NCBI RefSeq assembly: GCF_019654915.1
Contig: NZ_BPET01000014.1
Span: 1 to 64,000 of the forward strand
Direction of reading: 5' to 3'
From: Shewanella sp. MBTL60-007
Lineage (GTDB): Bacteria > Pseudomonadota > Gammaproteobacteria > Enterobacterales > Shewanellaceae
DNA length: 64,000 nucleotides
This document shows, piece by piece, positions 1-9,057 of this stretch. The position numbers and the translations under genes are program-made. Numbering within the stretch: position 1 is the stretch's first letter; every line of letters begins with the position of its first letter. The notes under the pieces were generated by a model. That model ran no database searches, was not told the origin of the DNA, and saw only the letters and a list, made by a program, of their open reading frames with translations.

Positions 1-30
1 TATTTACTGTATTCATAATAAGGAATAATT

Positions 31-726
31 ATGTTGGATAGACGTTCCATTTTAAAAATGGCTGCTGGTGGTGCAATGTTAACATTGATCCCCAGTGCTC
101 AACTTCAAGCTAAAACTCCAGGTAAACGGTTGGCGATGGTGTTTGATGTTCGCCGTTGCACAGGCTGTCTATCTTGTACTGTTTCCTGTGCGATGGAAAA
201 TCAAACTGACGCGGGGCGTTGTCGTACCCGAGTCAATCAGGCTGCAATTGAAACCGAAATGGGCTTAGCCACATTGGCAGTACCAAACCAGTGTAACCAG
301 TGTGATAACCCCGCTTGTGTGTATGTTTGTCCCGTTGAAGCGACCTATAAGCGCAAAGAAGATGGCATTGTGGTGATTAATCATGATGAGTGTATTCATT
401 GTCAGCTTTGTGTCGATGCCTGTCCATACGGAGCCAGACGTAAAGATGAAACCCTTAATTCACCACCTGAGAAATGTAACTTCTGTATTCATCGCGTATC
501 AGCCGGCTTATTGCCCGCTTGTGTTGAGACTTGCATTGGTGAAGCGCGTAACTTTGGTGATCTTAATGATCCCAGTAGCAAGGTTTCTCAATTAGTACGC
601 GACAACAAGGTGTACGCCATGTTGGCTGACGCAGGCACTAAGCCAAATATCTTCTATATCGGCTTACCGGAACAGCCGAAAGATAAACAGATCTTGTCTC
701 TTAATTTCCTCGAATGGCAACGCTAG
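31..726 (+). CDS. ttrB: Tetrathionate reductase iron-sulfur subunit TtrB
   Basis: This is the electron-transfer subunit that carries electrons from the quinol-oxidising membrane subunit to the molybdenum subunit TtrA on the periplasmic side. The N-terminus has a twin-arginine signal (MLDRRSILKMAAGG). Sixteen cysteines fall in four ferredoxin-type clusters, for example CTGCLSCTVSC, CNQCDNPACVYVC and CIHCQLCVDAC. The order of motifs and the segment from the third cluster to the C-terminus follow Salmonella TtrB closely as I recall it (SAGLLPACVETCIGEAR). The family also resembles DmsB and PhsB/PsrB, but the TtrA-like partner 9 bp downstream decides the call. An AAGGA ribosome site precedes the ATG. 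The gene may belong to an operon that starts before the window. Confidence 0.85.
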   Translation: MLDRRSILKMAAGGAMLTLIPSAQLQAKTPGKRLAMVFDVRRCTGCLSCTVSCAMENQTDAGRCRTRVNQAAIETEMGLATLAVPNQCNQCDNPACVYVCPVEATYKRKEDGIVVINHDECIHCQLCVDACPYGARRKDETLNSPPEKCNFCIHRVSAGLLPACVETCIGEARNFGDLNDPSSKVSQLVRDNKVYAMLADAGTKPNIFYIGLPEQPKDKQILSLNFLEWQR

Positions 727-735
727 GAGCTAATA

Positions 736-3700
736 ATGGATAGACGTAAATTTTTAACCCAAGCGGGCGTTGTCTCAGTCGCGGCTGCCACAGTGGGCTG
801 TGGTGAGAAAACGCAGCCAATACATCCAGCACGCAGCCAAGATGTAAGCTGCTTTGGCCACCCGATCCCAGCGGAATGCCAGCAAGATGCTAATGGTGAC
901 TGGCAGCTAACACCGGGTGTGCGCACCGCTTACTCACGCTGTTTTAGTTGCTACAACATCTGTGGCTTACGGGTACGGGTGGATGAGAAAAATGACAAAG
1001 TATTAAAAGTGGGCGGCAACCCTTACTGTGAAAACAACTCTGGTTCACCACTGCCAATCGACACCAGTGTGAAGCAGAGTTATATCGCATTAGCGGGTGA
1101 GAACGGCCTTAAAAATCGTGCAACGACTTGCGCCAAAGGTGCCAGTTGCGCCGACTCAGTAGATGATGAGCGCCGAGTCACTCAGGTACTTAAACGTGAT
1201 GGCAAACGTGGCGAAGGTCGCTGGGTAACGATTAGTTATGAACAGGCACTGCAAGAGATTTTGCAAGGCGGTGATCTGTTTGGTGAAGGCCATGTTGAAG
1301 GGCTGCGCAGCCTGCGTCAGCTAGATAAGCTCGCTAAGCCTGGCTTTCCTGAATTTGGTACCGCTGCTAACCACCTGTTTGCAACCTATTGTGCCGAAGA
1401 TACCCTGCGCGGCAGTTTCTATGCGCGCTTTATGCAGCAGTCTTGGGGCACAAGCAACTTAGGCACTAAGCACGCCTATTGTGGCGCGGCACAGGCGACA
1501 GGCTATAGCTTAGGCATGGCAGCAGGCTTTGAAGAGTGGCTCAACGATGTTGACTGGGAAAATGTCGAATATGGTCTATTTATGGGAACGAGCCCAGGTT
1601 CTTCAGGTGTCAGCCTTAACCGTGTTGGCCGTGGATTGGCCGACAGTCGGGTTGAAAGAAAGTTTAAGTATGTATGTGTCGACCCGTTACTTCGCACCAC
1701 TGTGGCTGCCGATACCAATGCGACTTGGTTAGCTGTAAAACCAGGACAAGATGCTGCATTCGCCTTTGGGGTTATCCGCACCATGCTCGAAGAGGGCTGG
1801 TTTAACAAGGTTCATCTTGAAGGCGCGAGTGAGAAAGCGGCCAAAGCTGCGGGCGAGCTTCATTATACCAATGCTGGCCACTTGGTGGTTGTCGATCCTA
1901 AACACCCTGACTACCGCCGTTTCGCTAAGGCGAAAGACTTTGGCTTAGGTGGTGATGAAGCCATTATTATAAAAGCCGGAAGTGATAGCTTGGTGGCGGC
2001 AGAGTCTGGTGATAAGGCGGAGTTATTTGTCAGTAAGATCATAAAAGATAAGTCGGGTCGCAGGGTGAAGTTAGCTTCATCGCTTTATCTGTTACGAAAA
2101 GAAGCGCAGCGCACCAGCATGCAAGAGTACGCAGCTAAGTCGGGGATTAGTGTTGATGCGATGCGCCAAGTGGCTAAAGATCTTGGTCAATATGGTCGTA
2201 AAGCCTGTGTTGCAGGCAATGGCGGTACTAACTCATCGGATGGTTTTGTGATGGGCTGGATCTGGGCAACCCTGAATACTTTGGTGGGCAGCCACGATGC
2301 TAAAGGTGGTGCTATTTACGGTAATGGCCCAATTGGCGGCATGGAAGGGCGTTACGATCTGGCGAATATCGATAATGGTGTCAGCCTAGATGGTGTGGTG
2401 AATGCCTGCCGAGATGGTGCCTATGAGTCATCAACGGAATATAAGCAGAAGGTCGCTAAAGGCGAAAACCCATACCCAGCCAGTACACCTTGGCATGAGG
2501 TGTTGCCCGCAATGAATGCGGCAGAGCAATGGACGAGTCACGCTAATAACGATCCTTACCAAGCTAAGGTGCTGTTCAATTGGCGTAATAACTTTCTTTA
2601 TAGCGCTGCATCGATTAGCCAAGAGGTGGTGGCTAGTATTGCCGATCCTAAGTGTCTGCCCTTGATTATCGGTATCGATTGCCATATGAATGAGACCAAC
2701 CGCTACGCGGATTACTTTATTCCTGATCGCTCAATGCTTGAAGAGTATGCTGCTGACCGCATGTGGGGCTCACACATGTTAGGGGTGGTGGCTGCTGCCC
2801 CACTTGTGACTCCAAGAACCGTGAAGAATGCCGCGGGTCAGCACGTTTGTATGGAGCAGTTACTCGTTGATATCGCACTGGATATGCAGCTCCCAGGATT
2901 TGGTAAGGGCGCGATAGCCCATGCTGATGGTAGCAAAGCGGATCTGCTTTGCTTCGAAGATTGGCACGCAAAATACCTCGCAAACGTTGCATCTCAGTGT
3001 GAAAACCTGCCGAAAGTGACAGCAGAAGATAGACAGTGGGCAGGATTGGATTATGCCATGAAGCCGCTTACGCCAAGATTGACAGCAACTGAAGCCCGCG
3101 AGGTCGAGGCGCTGTTATCCCGTGGTGGCTACTATGTTGCCGATGAGCGTTATGAAGGAGACTTTGTAAAAGGTGCAGCGCCTAAGTGTCTGCAGCTATA
3201 TCACGAGGCGGTAGCGCAGCTGCGCCATGCGTATTCAGGTGAGCACTATCCGGGCAACATTACCTATCACGAACATAGATTTTGGAATGGGGATAGTTGG
3301 GAAAGTCATTGGCCGGCCTCCGAGTACCCGTTGCTATTTTCTAGTTATAAGGCAACGGTGCGCTCAAATTATGCGGTGGCCTATAAACGTATTGCTGAGA
3401 TTAGCCCGACTAACTTTGTTTACATGCATGAAGATACTGCCAAACAGCAGGGCTTAACCGACGGTGATAGGGTCAAACTCATCACAGCGAATGGCAAACC
3501 CGCTACTGGTCTATTGCAAACTGACTTTGGCGTTGCACCGGGCGCAGTTTGTGTATCCCACGGATTTGGTCACTCACAAGGCTTTGGTGGTGATGACAGG
3601 ATCATCAATGGCGAGAAATTAGCGGCCCTCAAAGAGCGAGCGGGGGGAGTGGCGATCAATCAGATGATCCCTTCAGATCCTACCCGTAAGCAAACTGCGA

Positions 3701-3771
3701 GCATGTTAAACGATTACTGGACGGGGGCTAACTGCCGTCACGGGATCCCTATCCGCGTGGAGAAGGCGTAA
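736..3771 (+). CDS. ttrA: Tetrathionate reductase molybdopterin subunit TtrA
   Basis: Large catalytic subunit of the DMSO-reductase family, which reduces tetrathionate to thiosulfate in anaerobic respiration. At 1011 residues it has the usual TtrA length. A Tat signal (MDRRKFLTQAG) is followed by a cysteine in a lipobox-like context (TVGC). The [4Fe-4S] ligands are C69, C72, C76 and C132. The presumed Mo-ligand cysteine is C249 in HAYCGAAQ. Stretches such as GKRGEGRW, GGDLFGEGHVEGLR and WENVEYGLFMGTSP match Salmonella TtrA closely, which separates it from PhsA, ArrA and SrdA relatives. The spacing to ttrB is 9 bp with an AGGAGC ribosome site. The membrane anchor TtrC is not encoded between or after these genes. 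Confidence 0.83.
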   Translation: MDRRKFLTQAGVVSVAAATVGCGEKTQPIHPARSQDVSCFGHPIPAECQQDANGDWQLTPGVRTAYSRCFSCYNICGLRVRVDEKNDKVLKVGGNPYCENNSGSPLPIDTSVKQSYIALAGENGLKNRATTCAKGASCADSVDDERRVTQVLKRDGKRGEGRWVTISYEQALQEILQGGDLFGEGHVEGLRSLRQLDKLAKPGFPEFGTAANHLFATYCAEDTLRGSFYARFMQQSWGTSNLGTKHAYCGAAQATGYSLGMAAGFEEWLNDVDWENVEYGLFMGTSPGSSGVSLNRVGRGLADSRVERKFKYVCVDPLLRTTVAADTNATWLAVKPGQDAAFAFGVIRTMLEEGWFNKVHLEGASEKAAKAAGELHYTNAGHLVVVDPKHPDYRRFAKAKDFGLGGDEAIIIKAGSDSLVAAESGDKAELFVSKIIKDKSGRRVKLASSLYLLRKEAQRTSMQEYAAKSGISVDAMRQVAKDLGQYGRKACVAGNGGTNSSDGFVMGWIWATLNTLVGSHDAKGGAIYGNGPIGGMEGRYDLANIDNGVSLDGVVNACRDGAYESSTEYKQKVAKGENPYPASTPWHEVLPAMNAAEQWTSHANNDPYQAKVLFNWRNNFLYSAASISQEVVASIADPKCLPLIIGIDCHMNETNRYADYFIPDRSMLEEYAADRMWGSHMLGVVAAAPLVTPRTVKNAAGQHVCMEQLLVDIALDMQLPGFGKGAIAHADGSKADLLCFEDWHAKYLANVASQCENLPKVTAEDRQWAGLDYAMKPLTPRLTATEAREVEALLSRGGYYVADERYEGDFVKGAAPKCLQLYHEAVAQLRHAYSGEHYPGNITYHEHRFWNGDSWESHWPASEYPLLFSSYKATVRSNYAVAYKRIAEISPTNFVYMHEDTAKQQGLTDGDRVKLITANGKPATGLLQTDFGVAPGAVCVSHGFGHSQGFGGDDRIINGEKLAALKERAGGVAINQMIPSDPTRKQTASMLNDYWTGANCRHGIPIRVEKA

Positions 3772-4120
3772 GCCGTATTTACAATGACTCCTTTTTATAG
3801 AAACACGCTATGAAGGAGGCCAAGATATATCCAAAACTTACGGCAGCCACATTGAGAGGCGATAGTGGGGCTGTTGAGGTATTACCGTTAGGTGTCAGGC
3901 AAGCTCAGTAGATTTTTGTGTTTGTCATCGCTGGCGGTAGCTCCTGTGTGGCGTTTGCAGGATCATCGCCTTGATCACACTCAATTCGTATCATCCTGCA
4001 ATCTTTCCCCTCGGCATTGTTTTCGCTGAGGGGACTTTTCGACTCGGTTAAATCTCTAACCACTTCAGTTAAAATTTATCTGTTTATGGTAGGGTAAATT
4101 CCCCATCATTGGAGATAATA
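3772..4120. other. Intergenic stretch with three hairpins
   Basis: No gene is seen between ttrA and the next secreted protein. It holds three inverted repeats: an imperfect CTCC-TATAG hairpin at 3788-3818 just after ttrA, a GCAGGAT/ATCCTGC pair at about 3958-4000, and the terminator-like element at 4007-4039 listed separately. I see no convincing promoter. Confidence 0.5.
4007..4039 (+). terminator. Rho-independent terminator candidate after ttrA
   Basis: CCCCTCGGC pairs with GCTGAGGGG across an eight-base loop, followed by ACTTTTC. It lies 236 bp after the ttrA stop and 80 bp before the next start codon, so it would end the ttr transcript. Confidence 0.55.
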
Positions 4121-4705
4121 ATGAAAACAATAAAATACTCACAAATCGCACTGTTAGCAGTGACAAGCTTTGCACTACCAGCTATGGCAGTCACCTCTGA
4201 GCAGAGTGCATTTTTTGATAACTTAGCAGCCCACTGTGGTAAGGCATTTGAAGGTACAGTGACAGCAGGTAATAGTGCAGATTCAGCCTTTAGCGGTAAG
4301 AAGCTCGTCATGCATGTACGAGAATGTAGCGATACCGAGCTGAAAGTCCCCTTTCATGTGGGTGATGACCACTCCCGCACTTGGGTGATCACTAAGACCC
4401 CTTATGGTTTGCATCTTGCTCACGATCATCGTCATAAAGACGGTAGTGAAGACAAGGTGACCATGTACGGCGGCATGACTGCAGATATGGGCAGCGCGAC
4501 GGAGCAATCTTTCCCCGTGGATGCTTACTCGATTAATAATTTTAGAGAAAATGGGTTAGATGTATCGGTGACGAATGTGTGGCATATGTATGTTAAACCA
4601 CAGGAGTTTACCTATCGCTTAACTCGAGAAAACCGCGATTTTAGAGTCGACTTTGATTTGACTAAGCCTGTCGATTTGCCACCAGTGCCTTGGGGTCATA
4701 AATAG
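4121..4705 (+). CDS. Small secreted protein of unknown function
   Basis: I do not recognise a family. The product is about 194 residues with a clear Sec signal peptide ending near ALPAMA, so it should be periplasmic or exported. The mature part is rich in histidine (GDDHSRTW, HLAHDHRHKDG) and has two cysteines (HCGKAF, HVRECSD) that could form a disulfide. The start is placed at the ATG at 4121 because GGAG lies seven bases upstream; an in-frame TTG at 4109 has no such site. The gene stands alone between a terminator and the heptamer repeat array. The histidines could bind a metal, but that is a guess. Confidence 0.6.
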   Translation: MKTIKYSQIALLAVTSFALPAMAVTSEQSAFFDNLAAHCGKAFEGTVTAGNSADSAFSGKKLVMHVRECSDTELKVPFHVGDDHSRTWVITKTPYGLHLAHDHRHKDGSEDKVTMYGGMTADMGSATEQSFPVDAYSINNFRENGLDVSVTNVWHMYVKPQEFTYRLTRENRDFRVDFDLTKPVDLPPVPWGHK

Positions 4706-4724
4706 CGTATTTAGCTTTGATGTG

Positions 4725-4758
4725 TCTAGGTTCTAGCTTTTTATTGCTAGAACCTAGA
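4725..4758. repeat. Inverted repeat joining the gene end to the heptamer array
   Basis: TCTAGGTTCTAGC at 4725-4737 is the exact reverse complement of GCTAGAACCTAGA at 4746-4758, with an eight-base T-rich loop. The right arm is also the start of the heptamer array. It could act as a terminator for the upstream gene. Confidence 0.7.
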
Positions 4759-4970
4759 ACCTAGAACCTAGAACCTAGAACCTAGAACCTAGAACCTAGA
4801 ACCTAGAACCTAGAACCTAGAACCTCTAATACTCAAGCCTAGAACTTAGAGCCTAGAGCCTAGAACCTAGAACTTCTAGTACTCAAGCCTAGAACTTAGA
4901 ACCTCTAATACTCAAGCCTAGAGCCTAGAGCCTAGAACCTTTAATACTCAAGCCTAGAACCTATCTTCTC
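4747..4970. repeat. Tandem heptamer array (CTAGAAC)n with higher-order units
   Basis: Eleven perfect head-to-tail copies of CTAGAAC run from 4747 to 4823. After that the array continues as blocks of CTAGARC copies separated four times by a spacer of the form CTYTARTACTCAAGC. It lies in an intergenic region and is not in frame with any gene. The array ends in a block of small hairpins (4970-5055). Confidence 0.95.
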
Positions 4971-5055
4971 AGTCTTTTCGTCTTAGCTTCTCTCGCAGTG
5001 ACGAAGTCACGTCCTCGCAGGGCGAAGCCCGACCTCGTCTTTGCTTTTCCTAGCT
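4970..5055. repeat. Dispersed intergenic element with mini-hairpins
   Basis: This tail of the heptamer array contains two hairpins with three-base GAA loops: GTGAC-GAA-GTCAC at 4998-5010 and GGGC-GAA-GCCC at 5020-5030. It shares TTCGTCTTAGCTT (4977-4989) and GCTTTTCCTAG (5043-5053), in reverse complement, with the region 60567-60660 between ilvE and ilvD. Confidence 0.7.
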
Positions 5056-5063
5056 CTTGTTCC

Positions 5064-5630
5064 TTACTTCTCTTCAAAAGTAAAAGACTGACCAGCAAGA
5101 GCCGCTTCAAACATTAACCCGCCCTTCGCGACGGTAAACACTGCCATGCCATTGATATAAGCCGCTTTCGCTGCACTCTTGCCTGCTCCTGCTGAATTTC
5201 CTGTGGTACCTGCCTGAGCATTAGCGCCAATGTTGATAGCAACGGCTGAGGCTTGAGCACCGAACTCGAAGCTGCCACTGGTAAAGTCTCTGTATGCAGC
5301 CTCATCTTTGAAGAAGATTATCTCGCTATAGGCTTGGCCTCCGAGCTGAAATCCAAAGGAGACTTGAGTTAAGCTGGTGTCACCAGTATAGCTACCACCA
5401 CGATAGACTCGCCCCTTACCGTAAGCTGCACCTATACCTATCCCACCTTTACCCACGGTAGGGAAAAGCGCGTAGCCGTATGCGTTATTGAAGAATTTTT
5501 GTGTTTCGCTCGCTTGCTGGAAAGTACTTTTGGCCTGAGCGTAACCGTCTTCGGCGAACGCTTGTGGTGCAAACATCATGCTGGCGAATATGCAGAAAGT
5601 GGCACTGATTCGTTTGATAAAACTTGTCAT
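5064..5630 (-). CDS. SYLF/YSC84-domain lipid-binding protein
   Basis: A 188-residue exported protein with a Sec signal peptide ending near APQAFA. The rest matches the SYLF (YSC84, DUF500) domain: a glycine-rich stretch with GYALFPTVGKGGIGIGAAYGKG, then QVSFGFQLGGQAYSEIIFF, and a C-terminal GLMFEAALAGQSF. In eukaryotes SYLF domains bind phosphoinositides; the bacterial members are periplasmic or outer-membrane associated and poorly characterised. The ATG has a good AGGGGAAG ribosome site. It is a single gene that runs toward the repeat array. Confidence 0.8.
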   Translation of the reverse strand: MTSFIKRISATFCIFASMMFAPQAFAEDGYAQAKSTFQQASETQKFFNNAYGYALFPTVGKGGIGIGAAYGKGRVYRGGSYTGDTSLTQVSFGFQLGGQAYSEIIFFKDEAAYRDFTSGSFEFGAQASAVAINIGANAQAGTTGNSAGAGKSAAKAAYINGMAVFTVAKGGLMFEAALAGQSFTFEEK

Positions 5631-5733
5631 TCGATTCTTCCCCTGTAAAAAACTGGCTAAACCTTAGCATACCCTTACTGAACAGAAAGTGAATGCCGGA
5701 ATTGTAACCGGGGTTATCTATGTAAAAGGAAAA

Positions 5734-5759
5734 ATAAAAGCGCCGATAGGCGCTTTTAT
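5734..5759 (-). terminator. Terminator after the S9 peptidase
   Basis: ATAAAAGCGCC and GGCGCTTTTAT form a perfect 11-bp stem with a GATA loop and A/T flanks on both sides. It lies 24 bp past the peptidase stop on the minus strand. Confidence 0.85.
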
Positions 5760-5783
5760 AGTTTGCTGGTGCGACATCTAAAC

Positions 5784-7844
5784 TTATTTAACTTCTTGGC
5801 CTAATACATAGTGATTGAACCATTTCTGATCCCATTCCATCTTAGCTTTACGATGCTGGTACTTGCTCAGACCGTGGCCTTCATCGGGATAGACCACCAA
5901 CTCCACAGGAACATTGAGGTAATGGTGCAGCGCTCGATATAAACCCTGAGCATGACCAAGTGGTACACGTTGGTCGCCTTCACCGATATGGATCAAGGTC
6001 GGGGTCTTGATCTTATCTGCATAAGTCAGCGAAGAGCCGTGGTTATAGGCTTCAGGCTTTTCCCAAGGTAGGCCTTCCATAAAGTTGACCACATGGCCAG
6101 GGGTATCTTCGAGGATCCACTGCAGACGTTGATCGAACACGCCTGCGCCAGAGCTTGCTGCTTTGAAACGATTATTGGTGCTAATGAGTGCATTGGTCAG
6201 GTAGCCACCATTACTCCAACCCATAACAGCCATCTTGTCGCCATCGGCTATGCCGTCCGCTATCAGCTGATCGACCCCGGCCATGATATCTTTGACTTCG
6301 ATATCATGCTCTCGGCCAACCAAGTCAGTTAAGAACTTATCGCCGTAGCCTGTTGAGCCGCGATAGTTAGGGGAGAGCAGCGCCCAACCGTTGGCGGTAA
6401 AGGTTGAGCGGCCGTATGATCTGTGTTGCAGCGCATAAGGGGTTGCTGCAGTCGGGCCGCCATGAATTTGCACTATTAAGGGAAGTGGCCCGTCTTCCTT
6501 TTTATAGCCCGCCGGTAGGTCCAGTATGCCCTCGACCACTGCGCCATCTGGTGCTGTCCACTTGACGATGGAGACTTGTGGTAACTTCCAGCTATCGACT
6601 TGTGGGTTGATATTGGTCAAGCGCTTAGCCTTGGCAAGGCTACTGTTGGCATCGGCGGTAAACATGTCGGAGAAGTGATCTAAACCGTTGTGGCTAAAAG
6701 CAACGGACTGGCCGTTTTGGCTAAAGCTATAGCTGCCGATAACCATGTCGCCCGGGATTACGATGCGGGTATCGCCCTGCTCACCATCATCGATCTCGGT
6801 ACAGAAGAGTTTGACACGGCCATGATCGGCGCCGCGATAACAGATCTCATCACTGTTTGGTCGCCAAGTCAGATCGCTTGATGTAAGGGTGACATCGCCG
6901 GGACGAGTCACTTCTAATGAAGGCTTATCTGAGGCATTTACATCGGCGATAAACAGCTGGCCAGGATGGCCGTCATAGTCGATTCTAAAGGCTAACTCAG
7001 TGTTATTGTCTTGCCACGCCAATCCAAGCAGCCAGCCATAAGGCGAGGGAGCATTATCACGCCACTGGGTATCGGCGAGTACACTATTTTGTTGGGTTTT
7101 GGTATCGAAGATCTCAACGTCTGACCAACCTTCTAGGAATACCAGCTCATTGTCTGTAGTGGTGATTCGGGCGATCTTGTTGCCATCTTGGCTGACCTTA
7201 AACTCCCACACGACTTTGTCATCGTCGAGCAGTAATTTTTGTTTGAAGTGCTCAAGATCGAGTTGATATAACGGGTTAGTTTTTTGTTCACCGTGGCCAT
7301 ATTTAGGCGCGCTGTGGCTGGCTCGCATCGATGCCCATTGATCTTCATCGGTGGTGGTTTTGGTGGCTAAAAAGTACAGGCTCTTGCCATCGTGGCTAAG
7401 CTCAAAACCTGCTACACCTTCGGCTTCCTTGGTCATCGGCTGGCTATCACCGCTTTTTACCGATAGGCGAAAGACCTGAGTTTTGCCGTTGAAAGGGGCT
7501 TTTGCCCCTTCCTGTTTGACCTTACCAAGGTAATAGACGTACTCACCATCGGGGCTCCACTGTGGGCTAGACTCACTCTCGTTGGTGAAGGTCATGCGTT
7601 TTGATTGCTGAGATTTTATTTCGACCAGCCACAGGTCGCGCTGGCTCTTATCCAGCTCCTTATCCCAGCGAGATTCAAGCCAGACAGCGTGTTTGCCATC
7701 AGGGCTCAGTGTTACCGCGCCCATATTACCTATATCGAAGAAATCATCTATGGTGATGTCGTGGCTTCTCTGTGTTGCTGTTGCAGAGAAACTGCAGCCG
7801 ATCAGCGCGGCTGCAAGCACTGAAAGCTTGTGTCTTTGTTTCAT
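5784..7844 (-). CDS. S9-family prolyl oligopeptidase-like peptidase
   Basis: A 686-residue exported serine peptidase (family S9C, dipeptidyl or acylaminoacyl peptidase). A signal peptide (LAAALIGCSFSATA) is followed by a beta-propeller of WD40/TolB-like repeats over about residues 30-420, then the alpha/beta-hydrolase domain. The catalytic triad can be placed at S544 (GWSNGGY), D624 (GEGDQRVP) and H657 (PDEGHG). These enzymes release short N-terminal peptides from oligopeptides, here most likely in the periplasm. The gene has its own terminator downstream and an AGGAA ribosome site; nothing nearby suggests an operon. Confidence 0.88.
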   Translation of the reverse strand: MKQRHKLSVLAAALIGCSFSATATQRSHDITIDDFFDIGNMGAVTLSPDGKHAVWLESRWDKELDKSQRDLWLVEIKSQQSKRMTFTNESESSPQWSPDGEYVYYLGKVKQEGAKAPFNGKTQVFRLSVKSGDSQPMTKEAEGVAGFELSHDGKSLYFLATKTTTDEDQWASMRASHSAPKYGHGEQKTNPLYQLDLEHFKQKLLLDDDKVVWEFKVSQDGNKIARITTTDNELVFLEGWSDVEIFDTKTQQNSVLADTQWRDNAPSPYGWLLGLAWQDNNTELAFRIDYDGHPGQLFIADVNASDKPSLEVTRPGDVTLTSSDLTWRPNSDEICYRGADHGRVKLFCTEIDDGEQGDTRIVIPGDMVIGSYSFSQNGQSVAFSHNGLDHFSDMFTADANSSLAKAKRLTNINPQVDSWKLPQVSIVKWTAPDGAVVEGILDLPAGYKKEDGPLPLIVQIHGGPTAATPYALQHRSYGRSTFTANGWALLSPNYRGSTGYGDKFLTDLVGREHDIEVKDIMAGVDQLIADGIADGDKMAVMGWSNGGYLTNALISTNNRFKAASSGAGVFDQRLQWILEDTPGHVVNFMEGLPWEKPEAYNHGSSLTYADKIKTPTLIHIGEGDQRVPLGHAQGLYRALHHYLNVPVELVVYPDEGHGLSKYQHRKAKMEWDQKWFNHYVLGQEVK

Positions 7845-7977
7845 GTATTAATTCCTAACCTTCAATATGTTGTTATTGTTTTGAATTGTGGGCTCATACA
7901 CTAGCGTAACTTTTACGCAGTTGGCTATGAAAAATACTCATTGGATGGGTTTATTTGAGATGTATCAAAAGCAGTCA

Positions 7978-8883
7978 TTATTGATGCTTAGATTCTTTGA
8001 GTTGCTCCTCTTCCTGCATCAACTGATGCAAATAGGCAAGCTCTTCAGAGCTGAGTAATTGTTGACTGGCTTGCATCGGCTTTCTTTGTGGTAACTGCTG
8101 AGCAAGTTTGCCACGTAAAAACGCGGCTCGGGTGATCTGTTTAAGTCCGTAGATAGCAAGTAGATAAACGGTTAGTAGCAAGGTCAGTTTAGTGGCAGCC
8201 TGATTGATAACGATGGCCTGATCACCCAAATAAAAGGGCAGAATGATGAGCACGGCCCTGATAAGCCAATTGCTCATCAGGGCTAGAGTTAGCACCAGTA
8301 GCCAGCGGAACTTGATGTCTTTCAGACTGTCTTGATGCAGTCGTGATGTTCTGCTGGGATAGCGGCTAAGCATCTTGATGATGTAGTAAAAATAGATCCC
8401 TGTTTGGATAAAAAGTAGCGCTGGTAATAACAGGGATAGTAAGCTTAAATCGGTGGCCTCTGGTGGATTAGAGAAGCCTATATTAGGCCCGTCACTAGTA
8501 AACAGTAGCCGAAAGCTGATGGCTAGAATGACGAGAAGTGCAATGAAGAGCGCCGGATAAAAGTGGCGTGAAAAACCAATAGGTTGCTTTATGTCATGCA
8601 AGCTGCGATCGCAATAAAGATAGAGCAGCGGCATTACCAGGAAGTAGACTGGGATGATTAATATAAACAGCAGATGTAAGGGGGCGGGGGCATTGTCACT
8701 GGTCAGTAGACCGGTAAAAAAATACAGCGCCATAAGGCTGAAGATATCTCCAAGAAGCTTATTAGTGCCATTTTTTTCGTGGTAGATATAACGGATATAC
8801 AAGCCTAGGCCTAGACAGTGAATACCGCCAAGCAATGAGAGCCACCAATAGCCTTGAGAGAAAAACTCACTAAATTCATTCAT
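7978..8883 (-). CDS. Seven-helix membrane protein resembling a truncated AraC-type sensor
   Basis: A 301-residue protein with about seven hydrophobic helices over residues 14-245, then a short cytosolic tail (SSEELAYLHQLMQEEEQLKES). The layout and the tail resemble the membrane half of AraC-family regulators that carry an N-terminal multi-helix sensor, where a similar acidic linker precedes two helix-turn-helix motifs. Here the reading frame stops directly after the linker, and the 133 bp up to the peptidase start do not encode the missing domain. It may therefore be a remnant, or a free-standing sensor. No catalytic motif is visible. It lies between the peptidase and the hybrid kinase on the same strand. 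Confidence 0.5.
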   Translation of the reverse strand: MNEFSEFFSQGYWWLSLLGGIHCLGLGLYIRYIYHEKNGTNKLLGDIFSLMALYFFTGLLTSDNAPAPLHLLFILIIPVYFLVMPLLYLYCDRSLHDIKQPIGFSRHFYPALFIALLVILAISFRLLFTSDGPNIGFSNPPEATDLSLLSLLLPALLFIQTGIYFYYIIKMLSRYPSRTSRLHQDSLKDIKFRWLLVLTLALMSNWLIRAVLIILPFYLGDQAIVINQAATKLTLLLTVYLLAIYGLKQITRAAFLRGKLAQQLPQRKPMQASQQLLSSEELAYLHQLMQEEEQLKESKHQ

Positions 8884-9001
8884 GCCAAACTCATTTCAAC
8901 CTAATGTTGTTTTAGATGCAAGTGTTGAATTTTTGAACACGCCAACTAATAGTAATACCTTTTGACACTCAGTTAATAAGTGAACAAGAATAATTGTTTA
9001 A

Positions 9002-9030
9002 CGCCAGCAGTAGCTAAGGGGTTGCTGGCG
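9002..9030 (-). terminator. Hairpin after the hybrid kinase
   Basis: CGCCAGCA and TGCTGGCG form a perfect 8-bp stem with a 13-base loop, followed on the minus strand by TTAAAC. It lies 28 bp past the kinase stop. Confidence 0.55.
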
Positions 9031-9057
9031 GAAGCGGTGACATCGATAGCGGCAAGC

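Noticed and set aside
4747..4970. CRISPR array
   Set aside because: Seven-base units without unique spacers and no cas genes; it is a simple tandem array.
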